Below are positions 37,350 to 46,168 of a DNA stretch of 64,000 bases, piece by piece. The position numbers were made by a program, and so were the translations under genes. Below the pieces are notes generated by a model. It searched no databases and was not told where the DNA came from. It saw only the letters and a program-made list of their open reading frames with translations. The stretch is taken from the NCBI GenBank assembly GCA_902621165.1, contig CACNKX010000004.1:62001-126000 (forward strand), in the 5' to 3' direction. Numbering within the stretch: the stretch's first letter is position 1; each line of letters opens with the position of its first letter. Source of the DNA: an uncultured Alphaproteobacteria bacterium (GTDB lineage: Bacteria > Pseudomonadota > Alphaproteobacteria > HIMB59 > GCA-002718135).

Positions 37350-37366
37350 TAAACATTTTAGTTTAA
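37334..37366 (+). CDS. Eleven-codon frame (10 aa) with a strong ribosome site (leader peptide or gene remnant)
   Basis: ATG at 37334 is preceded by AGGAGG (37321-37326, seven-base spacing) and encodes MNPLPINILV before TAA at 37364-37366. The ribosome site is as strong as those of the binding-protein genes here, yet the frame is only ten residues. It could be a translated leader, or the 5' end of a lost gene. No homology can be judged at this length. Confidence 0.3.
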   Translation: MNPLPINILV

Positions 37367-37404
37367 ATTTATGATATTTATTGAAAATTTTTAAAAAAGG
37401 GATG

Positions 37405-37430
37405 TATTGCCCCTTATATTAGGGGCAATA
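37405..37430 (-). terminator. Terminator of the AglEFGK-type operon
   Basis: A 10-bp perfect stem (TATTGCCCCT 37405-37414 with 37421-37430) has a six-base loop; on the minus strand it is followed, after a few bases, by six U residues. It begins 15 bases beyond the ATPase stop codon. Confidence 0.7.
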
Positions 37431-37445
37431 TTCAATACGATTCTA

Positions 37446-38525
37446 TTATTTAAAAGCTTGTCCTGAACTGTCAAATAACTGGCATCTTCCAGCAGGAAAA
37501 CCAACTTTTACAGTATCACCAACTTTAATTTCTGAATGTCCTTCAGTTTCAGCAACTAATGGCTCTCCATCTTTTTCAAGGTATAGGTAAGTAACGTCAC
37601 CAAGTTTTTCAACAACAAATACTTTACTTTCCCAAGATCCATCTGAGTCACCATTTACTACTAAGTGTTCAGGTCTAATACCTAGAGTTACTGAATCACC
37701 CTCCGAGGAGGATGCTGACATTTTAGAGACTGATATTTTTGACATTCCCATAATATCAACTTCTGTAGCATCAGTACTTTTACTTAATATCTTACTTGAA
37801 ATAAAGTTCATTTTTGGTGAACCAATAAATCCACCTACGAACATATTATTTGGTCTATCATAAAGTTCTAATGGGGATCCTTTTTGTGAAACGATACCTG
37901 TATCAAGAACTACAATATCATCTGCTAGAGTCATTGCTTCTGTTTGATCATGTGTAACGTAGATCATTGTTGCTTCTAGTTCATTATGAAGTTTTGCTAA
38001 TTCAACTCTCATTTGAACCCTCAATGCAGCATCAAGGTTAGAAAGTGGTTCATCAAACAAGAAAACTTTTGGCTTTCTTGTGATTGCTCTTCCAATTGCA
38101 ACACGTTGTCTTTGACCACCTGAAAGTTGTTTTGGTTTTCTTTGAAGATAATCTTCTATTTGAAGAATTCTTGCAGCTTCATTTACTCTTTCATTAATTT
38201 CATCTTTAGATCTTTTTTCTAATTTTAATCCAAATGCCATATTATCAAATACAGTCATATGAGGGTACAATGCATAAGATTGAAACACCATTGCAATATT
38301 TCTTTGCTTTGGTGGTAAATCATTAACTACTTGACCATCAATTGAAATTGTACCTGAATTGATATCTTCCAGTCCTGCTATCATTCTTAACATAGTTGAT
38401 TTACCACAACCACTAGGTCCGACTAGAACTGTGAATGATTGACTTTTGATATCTAGAGATACGTCTTTAATTACGTGGACGTCTCCAAAATATTTATTAA
38501 CAGTATTTATATTTATATCTGCCAC
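37446..38525 (-). CDS. aglK: Sugar ABC transporter ATP-binding protein (AglK/MsmK/UgpC type)
   Basis: 359 residues from a GTG at 38525, chosen because AGGAGG (complement of 38531-38536) lies five bases before it; the frame extends to a TTG at 38576 that lacks such a site. Walker A is GPSGCGKS (36-43), signature LSGGQRQR, Walker B VFLFDEP, switch His in VTHDQTEAMTLADD, then a TOBE/MalK-like domain with GIRPEHL. It powers the permeases at 38628 and 39767. MsmK-type ATPases can serve several importers, so it might also power the ATPase-less transporter at 24801-27822. Confidence 0.92.
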   Translation of the reverse strand: MADININTVNKYFGDVHVIKDVSLDIKSQSFTVLVGPSGCGKSTMLRMIAGLEDINSGTISIDGQVVNDLPPKQRNIAMVFQSYALYPHMTVFDNMAFGLKLEKRSKDEINERVNEAARILQIEDYLQRKPKQLSGGQRQRVAIGRAITRKPKVFLFDEPLSNLDAALRVQMRVELAKLHNELEATMIYVTHDQTEAMTLADDIVVLDTGIVSQKGSPLELYDRPNNMFVGGFIGSPKMNFISSKILSKSTDATEVDIMGMSKISVSKMSASSSEGDSVTLGIRPEHLVVNGDSDGSWESKVFVVEKLGDVTYLYLEKDGEPLVAETEGHSEIKVGDTVKVGFPAGRCQLFDSSGQAFK

Positions 38526-38627
38526 TTCATCCTCCTTTGAGCGATCTTTCAAGTGTATGAATACATCATCATACAAATATGAGTTTATTTAACGATAATT
38601 TAAAGAAAAAATCAATAGTTTTTAATA

Positions 38628-39767
38628 CTAGCCCTTAACTGATCCTGCTACTAATCCTCTTATAAAATATCTTTGTAGGGCGAAAAAGATAAATAAAGGG
38701 ACTGTCATTGATACAAAAGCTCCTGTTGTTAATATTTCCCAATTTTCCCCTCTTGATCCGAGTAATTCTTTTAGTTTAGCAGTTAAAATTATCTCACTTG
38801 GAACCTGGTCTAAAAATACTAAACCAACTAATAAATCATTCCAGCACCATAAAAATTGCAATATGAATATTGAAGCAAACGCAGGTATTGATAAAGGAAT
38901 AATAATACGTAAAAAAATATCATAATGAGAAGCGCCATCAACTTTAGCAGCCTCCATCATTTCATTAGGCAAGCTTTTTAAGAAATTTCTCAATAAGAAA
39001 GTAGTCGAAGCTAATCCAAAACCAGTATGTGCCATCCATACTCCAGGATATGATTTTGCTGCTACACCAAATAATGCACCAAAATCATTATATATTGTTA
39101 AAATTGGTATTAAAGACATTTGAAGAGGAACAACAAGAGAAGCAATTATTATCGCTAAAAGAGTGTCTCTTCCATAAAATCTCATCCAAGTTAAGGAATA
39201 GGCAAAAAAGGAACATATTATTAATGGTATCAAAGTAGAAGGTAGGGCAACAGCCATTGTATTGATAAATGCTCTTCCAATTCCTTCTTTAAATAAAACT
39301 TCTCTATAATTTTCAAAAGTAAATGATGGTGGGCTTAATGATGTAGTAAATAATCTTTTTCCTTTTTTCTTTTGAAATTCACTTTTTGATCTCCATTCAT
39401 AGTTTCCATCTTCATCTAGTATGACTTCACTTTCATCTTTAAAAATAGCAATATCACCAATCTTGAATTCATTTATTTTTTTAGAATTTATACCAAAGCT
39501 TTCAATTTTTTTACCCGAATTTTCCTCAAATAATGTTCCTTTAATTTTAAAATAACCATCTTCCTCAATTTGAGATTCCATTCCCGACATTCTATAAATT
39601 TCATTAATTTCAGTTGTAGTTAAAGCTGTCCACCAGCCACTTATTGCTAACAAATCTTTATCTCTTAAAGAGCTTATAAAAAGTCCAAAAGTCGGAATGA
39701 TCCATACAATCACAAAAAACAATAACAACAATTGTGATAAGATTGATGATAATGAAATTTTCTTCAT
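38628..39767 (-). CDS. aglG: Sugar ABC transporter permease, AglG type
   Basis: 379 residues. Helix 1 (LSQLLLLFFVIVWIIPTFGLF) is followed by a hydrophilic segment of ~120 residues (about 45-165) before the six-helix core; this insertion is characteristic of AglG. EAA loop EAAKVDGASHYDIFLRIIIP. The C-terminus RGLVAGSVKG is typical of MalG-like subunits. The start overlaps the AglF stop (TAATG). AglEFGK relatives import alpha-glucosides or glucosylglycerol; substrate here not proven. A 102-base gap separates it from aglK. Confidence 0.87.
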   Translation of the reverse strand: MKKISLSSILSQLLLLFFVIVWIIPTFGLFISSLRDKDLLAISGWWTALTTTEINEIYRMSGMESQIEEDGYFKIKGTLFEENSGKKIESFGINSKKINEFKIGDIAIFKDESEVILDEDGNYEWRSKSEFQKKKGKRLFTTSLSPPSFTFENYREVLFKEGIGRAFINTMAVALPSTLIPLIICSFFAYSLTWMRFYGRDTLLAIIIASLVVPLQMSLIPILTIYNDFGALFGVAAKSYPGVWMAHTGFGLASTTFLLRNFLKSLPNEMMEAAKVDGASHYDIFLRIIIPLSIPAFASIFILQFLWCWNDLLVGLVFLDQVPSEIILTAKLKELLGSRGENWEILTTGAFVSMTVPLFIFFALQRYFIRGLVAGSVKG

Positions 39768-40750
39768 TAAATTTTTTGCTCCTGTCTATGTTTGTATAAA
39801 TTCCAAGCTAGGATTGGTATTACCCCAATCATAATAACAATAGCTAAAACACTACCTCTTCCAGAATCTCCACCACCCCTAAACATCCAATCGTACATTA
39901 AATTAGCTAATACTCCAGTTTGCCATTCACCATTGGTCATAGCAAAAATAATATCAAAAATTCTTAGAACAATAATTGTTATTAAAGTCCAAATGACAAG
40001 AATTGTTTGTTCTAAATAGGGTATGATAATTGAAAAAAATATTTTTAATTCACTCGCTCCATCAATTCTTGCAGCTTCCAACATTTCTTTAGGTATACTT
40101 CTCAGAGCTGCACTAAATATTACAAGAGCTAGTCCAGTCTGTATCCAAATCATTATTGCCATTAAAAAAAAATTATTCCATATTGGAATTGTTAACCATG
40201 CCTGAGGTTCATAACCAAGTGAAACTATTATTGAATTGAGTAAACCAATTTGCGTATTATCTGGTCCTCGATACTCGTAAATAAACTTCCAAATTACTCC
40301 TGCTCCAACAAATGAAATTGCCATAGGCATAAATATTATTGATTTTGCAATTGAGCCCCACCAAATTCTATCTGCTAGGTTTGCTATAACTAAACCAAAA
40401 AATGTACTTAACGTTGGAACAACAAGCAACCAAACAAGATTATTTAAAATACTTCTTCTAAATTCAGGATCATTTACCGCCCATTTATAATTATATAGTC
40501 CAACAAATTCTCTGCCAAATTTATCATAGAAACTTAGTCTAATAGTTTCAAAAACTGGATATAAAATAAATATAAATAAAACAATAAATGCTGGAGCTAT
40601 AAAAACGATAACTCTTATGGAGTTTTCTAAATTATATCTTTTTACACTTCTGCCTCCATAACTATCCAAAAGATAATTTGAGATATGAAAATAAGCGATA
40701 AAAAATAATATTCCTAAAAAAACAATGAATAATAAATTCAGGATAGTCAT
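39767..40750 (-). CDS. aglF: Sugar ABC transporter permease, AglF type
   Basis: 327 residues: a distinctive extra N-terminal helix (LLFIVFLGILFFIAYFHISN) before the permease core, EAA loop EAARIDGASELKIFFSIIIP. The length and the extra helix match AglF. It forms the channel with the AglG-type protein. It is separated from the binding-protein gene by a strong terminator-like hairpin. Confidence 0.88.
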   Translation of the reverse strand: MTILNLLFIVFLGILFFIAYFHISNYLLDSYGGRSVKRYNLENSIRVIVFIAPAFIVLFIFILYPVFETIRLSFYDKFGREFVGLYNYKWAVNDPEFRRSILNNLVWLLVVPTLSTFFGLVIANLADRIWWGSIAKSIIFMPMAISFVGAGVIWKFIYEYRGPDNTQIGLLNSIIVSLGYEPQAWLTIPIWNNFFLMAIMIWIQTGLALVIFSAALRSIPKEMLEAARIDGASELKIFFSIIIPYLEQTILVIWTLITIIVLRIFDIIFAMTNGEWQTGVLANLMYDWMFRGGGDSGRGSVLAIVIMIGVIPILAWNLYKHRQEQKI

Positions 40751-40770
40751 TAATGATTAAATATATAAAA

Positions 40771-40805
40771 AAAACAGGCGAACAAGTTAATTGTCCGCCT
40801 GTTTT
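40771..40805 (-). terminator. Strong hairpin with U run after the AglE-type gene
   Basis: Read on the minus strand, a 15-bp stem (one G-U pair, core AAAACAGGCGGACAA) closes a five-base loop and continues directly into a run of about eight U residues. It lies 10 bases after the binding-protein stop and before aglF, so only read-through transcripts express the permeases. Confidence 0.85.
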
Positions 40806-40815
40806 AAGGAGGTAG

Positions 40816-42126
40816 TTATTTAATTGCGTCCCAACTGTCTTGGATTGCATCAGCAACATCTTTTGCTGATTTTCCGTTGGTATAATCAACCATACCAGTC
40901 CAGAAAGTTCCAGCTCCAATAGCACCTGGCATTAAATCAGAAGCATCAAATCTAAAAGTTGTTGCTCCAGTTAATATTTCTCCAAGTTTTCTAAAAGTAT
41001 CACTAGCATATTTACTGCCATCAACACCTTTGTGAGGAGTTAAGAAACCTCCCTTAGCCATCCAATATTCGTGTGGCTCAGGATGCATTAAGAATTTCAT
41101 GAATTCTATAGTTGCAGGATTGTCATTTGTAGCTGCTACCAATGTTCCTGCTCCTAAAACTGGAGTACCTAAATCTTTTCCAGCAAACGCAGGAAAGTAG
41201 AAAAAGTCATAATCTACACCAGCTTCAACACCTTCAGGAAAGAATGCAGGAATAAAACTTGCCTGACGATGCATCATACACTCAGCAGGAGAAGTAAATA
41301 AACCATTTGGAGCATCTCTGAAATCAGTTGTAGCAACTGCTTTTGATCCACCATTAACATAACTATCGTTTAGAGCTATTGAACCAAAGAAATCCATTGC
41401 TTCAAGAACTCTTGGGTCATTGAATGGCATTTCGTTTGATACCCACATGTCATAGACATCTGGGGAATGAGTTCTAAGCATTATGTCTTCCATCCAATCA
41501 GTTGCTGGCCAACCAGTAGCTGCTCCTGAACCTAGACCTATACACCAAGGAGTATTTCCATCTGATGCCATTTGTTCCGTTAATGTCATAAGCTCTTCCA
41601 TAGATGAAGGTACTTCATAACCATTATCTTCAAAGTTATCAGGTGAATACCAAACTAAACTTTTTACATTAGTTCTAAAGAATATAGCATTAAATTGCTC
41701 ATTACCATTTTCATCAGCATAAGTTGAAAGATCAATCCATGATTGTCCGGCAGCATAGTTGTCTAAAACCATTTGCTTGATATCATCTCCAAGAGGAACT
41801 AATCCTCCCATAGCTGCAGCATTTGCAGCAAGACCTGGTTGTGGAAATACAACTAGATCTGCAGCACTTCCAGCTTTTAGATCGATCATAACTTGTTGTT
41901 CAAAACTATCTGAGCCTCCATATTCAAATGTTGCTCCTGTAGCTTTTTCAAATATAGCACCTACTTCTCTCATTGTTTCTTGCTCTGGAGATAACCAAGG
42001 ACCAAACATAACTACTTTTTGTCCACTTAGATCCGGACCAGTATATGCGTGTCCTCCAGCAAATGCAGAGAAACTTAGAAATAATGAAGAAATAAATACT
42101 ACTAGACTTTTAATTGAGTTTTTCAT
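40816..42126 (-). CDS. aglE: Sugar-binding protein, AglE type
   Basis: 436 residues. Signal peptide 1 to about 23 (cleavage after AFA), mature start GGHAYTGPDLSGQKVVMFGP. AGGAGG (complement of 42131-42136) lies four bases before the ATG. The size, the ATPase type and permease insertions match the alpha-glucoside/glucosylglycerol transporter family. Segments MMHRQASFIP and LMPGAIGAGTFWTGMVDY fit the family. It captures substrate in the periplasm. Confidence 0.9.
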   Translation of the reverse strand: MKNSIKSLVVFISSLFLSFSAFAGGHAYTGPDLSGQKVVMFGPWLSPEQETMREVGAIFEKATGATFEYGGSDSFEQQVMIDLKAGSAADLVVFPQPGLAANAAAMGGLVPLGDDIKQMVLDNYAAGQSWIDLSTYADENGNEQFNAIFFRTNVKSLVWYSPDNFEDNGYEVPSSMEELMTLTEQMASDGNTPWCIGLGSGAATGWPATDWMEDIMLRTHSPDVYDMWVSNEMPFNDPRVLEAMDFFGSIALNDSYVNGGSKAVATTDFRDAPNGLFTSPAECMMHRQASFIPAFFPEGVEAGVDYDFFYFPAFAGKDLGTPVLGAGTLVAATNDNPATIEFMKFLMHPEPHEYWMAKGGFLTPHKGVDGSKYASDTFRKLGEILTGATTFRFDASDLMPGAIGAGTFWTGMVDYTNGKSAKDVADAIQDSWDAIK

Positions 42127-42170
42127 TAATCCTCCTAATTTAAAAAAACAATTATCCCATCATTAGTTAT

Positions 42171-42221
42171 TGTCAATTTATAATAACTTTCTAATTGTTG
42201 ATATTTACTGTCAATTTATAA
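42171..42221. repeat. 13-bp direct repeat upstream of aglE
   Basis: TGTCAATTTATAA occurs exactly at 42171-42183 and 42209-42221, a 38-base period, in the 157-base gap between aglE and the desaturase. On the minus strand each copy contains TTGACA, the -35 consensus, so they may be tandem promoter elements; a pair of regulator half-sites is the alternative. No well-spaced -10 is obvious. Confidence 0.4.
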
Positions 42222-42283
42222 CAGTTTTATATTTTGTTGATTTTGCTCAAGAAAAAATTCAAATATAAATCTTCTATCTATTC

Positions 42284-43279
42284 TTATGATGGCACAATTT
42301 TTGAAATATAAAATGAATTATCCTTATTTTGTTTAATTATTGCTGGAATAATTTCCTTATATGCATCAAATAAACTAGTATTTGCTTTTGGTAATTGATT
42401 CTTAATTAAATTACTTAATTTAGGTAAATTGTAAGATGGCACAGATGGAAACATGTGGTGTTCAACATGATATTCCATATGCCAATATAAAAAACTAAAA
42501 ATTGGATTTAAGCGCACTGATCTTGTTGTATATCTGTGATCTTTAATATCTTCAGGTAGACCAATATGTTGAGTTTGATTAAAAAGTTCAATAATATTTC
42601 CCCAATACCTAGGAAAGAAAATTAGAAGAGCTGGAAGCGGATTCATTAAATAAATGGATATTACAAAAGATGCTATCCATATTGTAACATGTATTCTTGA
42701 AATAAGTCTACATTTCCAAATTTCATTTTGGGGTATGCAATCTCTCATAACAGGAGTTGTAATCCCAATAGCATGTTTAATTGTTTCAAATTTCCATGAG
42801 TCTTTAAATTTTATTAACTCTGCGAATGGTACAAAGCTGAAAAGAAAATTTTGTAGAGTTGGATATTGATGGAATAATGCAGCTTCATAATCATGAGGGT
42901 CTTTTAATGAAGCAGTGTTGCTATGATGTCTAAAATGACTCCACGTCCACCTTGTAGGCTCAAAGTCTGTCATAAAAGAACCTATTTGATAAAAGATTTC
43001 ATTTAAATATTTTGATTTGAAAGCTGTTCTATGACCACATTCGTGCCAGATAGGGTTACTTGCGTAAAATAAAACGCCATAAAGCCATAGCCATAATACA
43101 GTCCACCATGTTCCCCAAGTTACTGCAGACATGTATCCAAAGAAAAATAGTAATATGAAATATATAGTAACGTGCTGTAATCCCTTAAGATCGCTTTTTT
43201 TTGATAATAGTTTTAAGTCCTTTTTACTTATTTCAGCCCTAAACCATTTAGTATCTACATTATCTAACTTTTCTGACAT
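42284..43279 (-). CDS. Membrane di-iron fatty-acid-desaturase-family protein
   Basis: 331 residues. Three His clusters bind the di-iron centre: HECGH (79-83), HFRHH (115-119) and HVEHH (271-275); hydrophobic helices lie at about 38-72 and 197-222. The family desaturates or hydroxylates lipids or small hydrocarbons at the cytoplasmic face of the inner membrane. It is a close paralogue of the gene at 49522, sharing IWHECGHxTAFK and SVRLNPIFSF. Partner electron donor not visible. Substrate unknown. Confidence 0.88.
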   Translation of the reverse strand: MSEKLDNVDTKWFRAEISKKDLKLLSKKSDLKGLQHVTIYFILLFFFGYMSAVTWGTWWTVLWLWLYGVLFYASNPIWHECGHRTAFKSKYLNEIFYQIGSFMTDFEPTRWTWSHFRHHSNTASLKDPHDYEAALFHQYPTLQNFLFSFVPFAELIKFKDSWKFETIKHAIGITTPVMRDCIPQNEIWKCRLISRIHVTIWIASFVISIYLMNPLPALLIFFPRYWGNIIELFNQTQHIGLPEDIKDHRYTTRSVRLNPIFSFLYWHMEYHVEHHMFPSVPSYNLPKLSNLIKNQLPKANTSLFDAYKEIIPAIIKQNKDNSFYISKIVPS

Positions 43280-43338
43280 TGACCTTTTATAAAAAAATTG
43301 ATGAAAATATAAAGATAAAAATCAACTATTTTGACACA

Positions 43339-45189
43339 CTATACTTCAACCCAACATCCATTTTCACTACTTTCATAGCAACTATCAAGCACTTTCTGGA
43401 TTTCTGCTCCTCGTTTGAAATCAGGCTCGTGATTATTATTATTCATTATAGACTCTATAAATCTTTCAAAATTAGTTAAGGAAGAAGGGCATTTAATTTC
43501 CTCCCATTTTATTTTATCATCTTTACTATTAAATTCTCTTTCAATATCTTTTGTATACATAAATTTGTTACCTTCTGAAATTGGATCATCAAATTCAATC
43601 TTAACAGCACCTTTGTCACCAAATATTCTTAATTCCAATCTATTTGAATAACCAGTTGCAAATCTTGTGGCATTAACAGTACCAATTGCTCCATTATCAA
43701 ATTCTACCATTGATAAGAAAGTATCATTTGCATCTAATACATAATCTTTAATTTTTTCACCCTTTGAGTGAAAAGTTTTTAGATAAGAATTGAGTCTTTT
43801 GATTTTTCCAATAGGCTGTGAAGCAAAATCAAATATATGTACACCAATGTCACCTAAAGTACCCTTGCTTCCATGTTTTGTAGATAATCTCCATAGCCAT
43901 TTATCTTGCTCCTTCCAATTTCCCCAGTAATTTGAAGTTAACCAAGACTGATTATAATTGGCATCCATGTGAATCACATTTCCAATTTTACCTTCTTGAA
44001 CCATTTTGCAGAGTTCTTGATAGCCAGATGAATTACGGTAACTAAAATTTACCATATTAATTAGGTTTCTTCCTTTAAGTGCCTCGCACATTAATTGTGC
44101 GTCTGCATGATTTTCAGCAAGAGGTTTTTCACAAAAAATATGCTTATTTTTTTCTATTGCTTTAATTGATATTTCTTTATGAAAAGCATCTGGTGTTGTA
44201 TTTGAGATTGCATCAACATCTGATTTTTCTAATAGTTCATCGACACTATTATATCTATGATCAATATTAAATTTATCACAAAACTCATTTAATCTATCAT
44301 TGTTTACATCACATGCTGCAACAACGTCTGAATCTTTATTATCTTTAAAAGCACTTGCATGCCATTCAGCTATTCCACCTGTACCAACAATGCCAACTTT
44401 AATCATTTTTTTATAATTATGATCGACTTGATATCCTTTAGTTTCAATTGGTTCAACAGGAGTTGTTCTTTCCATATTGTCTATACCTTTAGCAATTCTG
44501 TCAATCCAAACACCTGATGTTTTTTCAGGACAAACCCAATGAACAGAGTTTCTAATAACTCTTTGAACATCTTTATTATAATAAACAGGATAAGATTCGT
44601 GCCCTGGTCTAAAATAAAAGATCTTCCCATTACCTCTTTTATAACAAAGCCCTGATCTAAAAACCTCACCACCTTCAAACCAACTTACAAATACTGTTTC
44701 ATCTGGTGCTGGAACTTGAAAAGGTTCTCCATACATCTCAGTCATTTCAATTTCAAAATATTCATCTAGACCCTCTGCAATGGGATGACCAGGATTGCAT
44801 ATCCAAATTCTTTCCTTTTCACCTCTCTCAGCCCATCTTATATTTGCTGTAGTTCCCATCATTCTTTTAAAAATTTTAGAATGATGTCCAGAATGTAAAA
44901 CTAAAAGACCCATTCCTTCTAAAACTCTTTGCTGAATTCTATCGACAATTCTATCTTCAACCAATTTATGAGCTTTATGACCCCACCAAATTAATACATC
45001 AGTCTTTTCTAATAACTCCTCACTTAAACCATGATCTTTTTCTTCAAGAGTTGCTGTTTTAATATTTAAATTTTTATCTTCAGATAAAAAATCTTTTATA
45101 CAACCATGAATACCATTTGGATAAATCGATTTTACATGTTCATCTTCTTGTTCGTGAACAAATTCATTCCAAATAACTAAGTTGACCAT
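43339..45189 (-). CDS. ThuA-like / Gfo-Idh-MocA fusion protein
   Basis: 616 residues. Residues 1 to about 225 form a ThuA-like (class I amidotransferase fold) domain with IWWGHKAHK, LHSGHHSKIF and YFRPGHESYP. After a short linker, KVGIVGTGGIAEWHASA (264-280) opens a complete Gfo/Idh/MocA enzyme with CEKPLAEN (353-360) and GSKGTLGDIGVHIFDFA. In rhizobia, ThuA and ThuB are separate trehalose/disaccharide-catabolic proteins; here both domains are one chain. The frame is continuous with no internal start signal obvious. Gene follows the ribose-type permease by four bases. Confidence 0.87.
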   Translation of the reverse strand: MVNLVIWNEFVHEQEDEHVKSIYPNGIHGCIKDFLSEDKNLNIKTATLEEKDHGLSEELLEKTDVLIWWGHKAHKLVEDRIVDRIQQRVLEGMGLLVLHSGHHSKIFKRMMGTTANIRWAERGEKERIWICNPGHPIAEGLDEYFEIEMTEMYGEPFQVPAPDETVFVSWFEGGEVFRSGLCYKRGNGKIFYFRPGHESYPVYYNKDVQRVIRNSVHWVCPEKTSGVWIDRIAKGIDNMERTTPVEPIETKGYQVDHNYKKMIKVGIVGTGGIAEWHASAFKDNKDSDVVAACDVNNDRLNEFCDKFNIDHRYNSVDELLEKSDVDAISNTTPDAFHKEISIKAIEKNKHIFCEKPLAENHADAQLMCEALKGRNLINMVNFSYRNSSGYQELCKMVQEGKIGNVIHMDANYNQSWLTSNYWGNWKEQDKWLWRLSTKHGSKGTLGDIGVHIFDFASQPIGKIKRLNSYLKTFHSKGEKIKDYVLDANDTFLSMVEFDNGAIGTVNATRFATGYSNRLELRIFGDKGAVKIEFDDPISEGNKFMYTKDIEREFNSKDDKIKWEEIKCPSSLTNFERFIESIMNNNNHEPDFKRGAEIQKVLDSCYESSENGCWVEV

Positions 45190-45193
45190 TATA

Positions 45194-46168
45194 TTACCTT
45201 ACTCTTTCACCGTGTAGTCTATGACCAAGAAGAGCTAATAGAATAATTAAACCATTAAAAAACTGTCTCCATTCACCACTCCAGCCTATTGCTATTATAC
45301 CAATTTCCATATACGCAATTATTCCTACACCAAAAACTGCACCAATGATTGTACCCAATCCCCCCCAGTAAGGGGTGCCGCCAACAAACACTGCCGCAAG
45401 AGCTAATAACAAATATCCAAAACCTTGAGTTGGAAAAAAAGTATACGTTATCATAGTAGTAAATATTCCACCTATTGCTGCACCAACACCAACAAACATA
45501 AAAGCTTTTATTTTAACAGCATTTACATTAATACCCATTTGTTCTGCACTAACAGAATTATCTCCTACATGCTGAATATGAATACCAAAAACATGTTTGT
45601 TAAAAAAATAGTAACAAAAAATTACAAATATTGCTGCCCAAAAAATTTGCATTGGAAAGCCATAAAAATTTCCAACTAAAAGAGGGTAGATCCAGTGGTT
45701 TTCTACTTCCATAATCGTAATGGATCTGCTGTTAGATAATAAGAGAATTACACCTCTCAATAAAAATAATACTCCAAGTGATGCAACAAGAGAGGAAAGT
45801 CTAAATACAACAATTAATGTTCCAACGAGAGCACCAATAGCTGCTCCAGTAAAAATACCAAGAACTAAACAAATAGCTGGATCAACTCCATTTTTAACAA
45901 GTAAAGCAAAAACATAAGCTGCTACAGCGTAAGTAGAGGCAAAGGAAAGATCTATTTCACCAGATGCAACTAGAAAAACTAAAGGAATAGTTAAAAAAAT
46001 TAAAGTAGGCATCATTACAAATACAGATTGATGAAGGTTGGGCCTTATCCAAGCTTCTGGTGCACCTATTAAAAAAATTACCATTAATAGAACAAAGTAT
46101 CCAATGCTTCCTAAAGCCCTTCCATTTCTGTGGAAGTAATTACTTAAATATGAATTATTTTTACTCAT
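45194..46168 (-). CDS. Ribose/fructose-type ABC transporter permease
   Basis: 324 residues with about eight to ten membrane helices, BPD_transp_2 (RbsC/FrcC) family. FLVASGEIDLSFASTYAVAA near residue 65 and FVGGTPYWGGLGTIIGAVFG near residue 262 are the recognisable motifs, contacting the ATPase. Starts as a TAATG overlap with the ATPase stop, so translation is coupled. Channel subunit of the CUT2 transporter. Confidence 0.9.
   Translation of the reverse strand: MSKNNSYLSNYFHRNGRALGSIGYFVLLMVIFLIGAPEAWIRPNLHQSVFVMMPTLIFLTIPLVFLVASGEIDLSFASTYAVAAYVFALLVKNGVDPAICLVLGIFTGAAIGALVGTLIVVFRLSSLVASLGVLFLLRGVILLLSNSRSITIMEVENHWIYPLLVGNFYGFPMQIFWAAIFVIFCYYFFNKHVFGIHIQHVGDNSVSAEQMGINVNAVKIKAFMFVGVGAAIGGIFTTMITYTFFPTQGFGYLLLALAAVFVGGTPYWGGLGTIIGAVFGVGIIAYMEIGIIAIGWSGEWRQFFNGLIILLALLGHRLHGERVR

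Noticed and set aside
41759-42166. 135-residue + strand frame opposite aglE
   Set aside because: Antisense shadow of a clearly identified binding protein; composition reflects the complementary codons.
42171-42221. Direct repeats as a CRISPR array
   Set aside because: Only two short units, no further repeats and no cas genes nearby.
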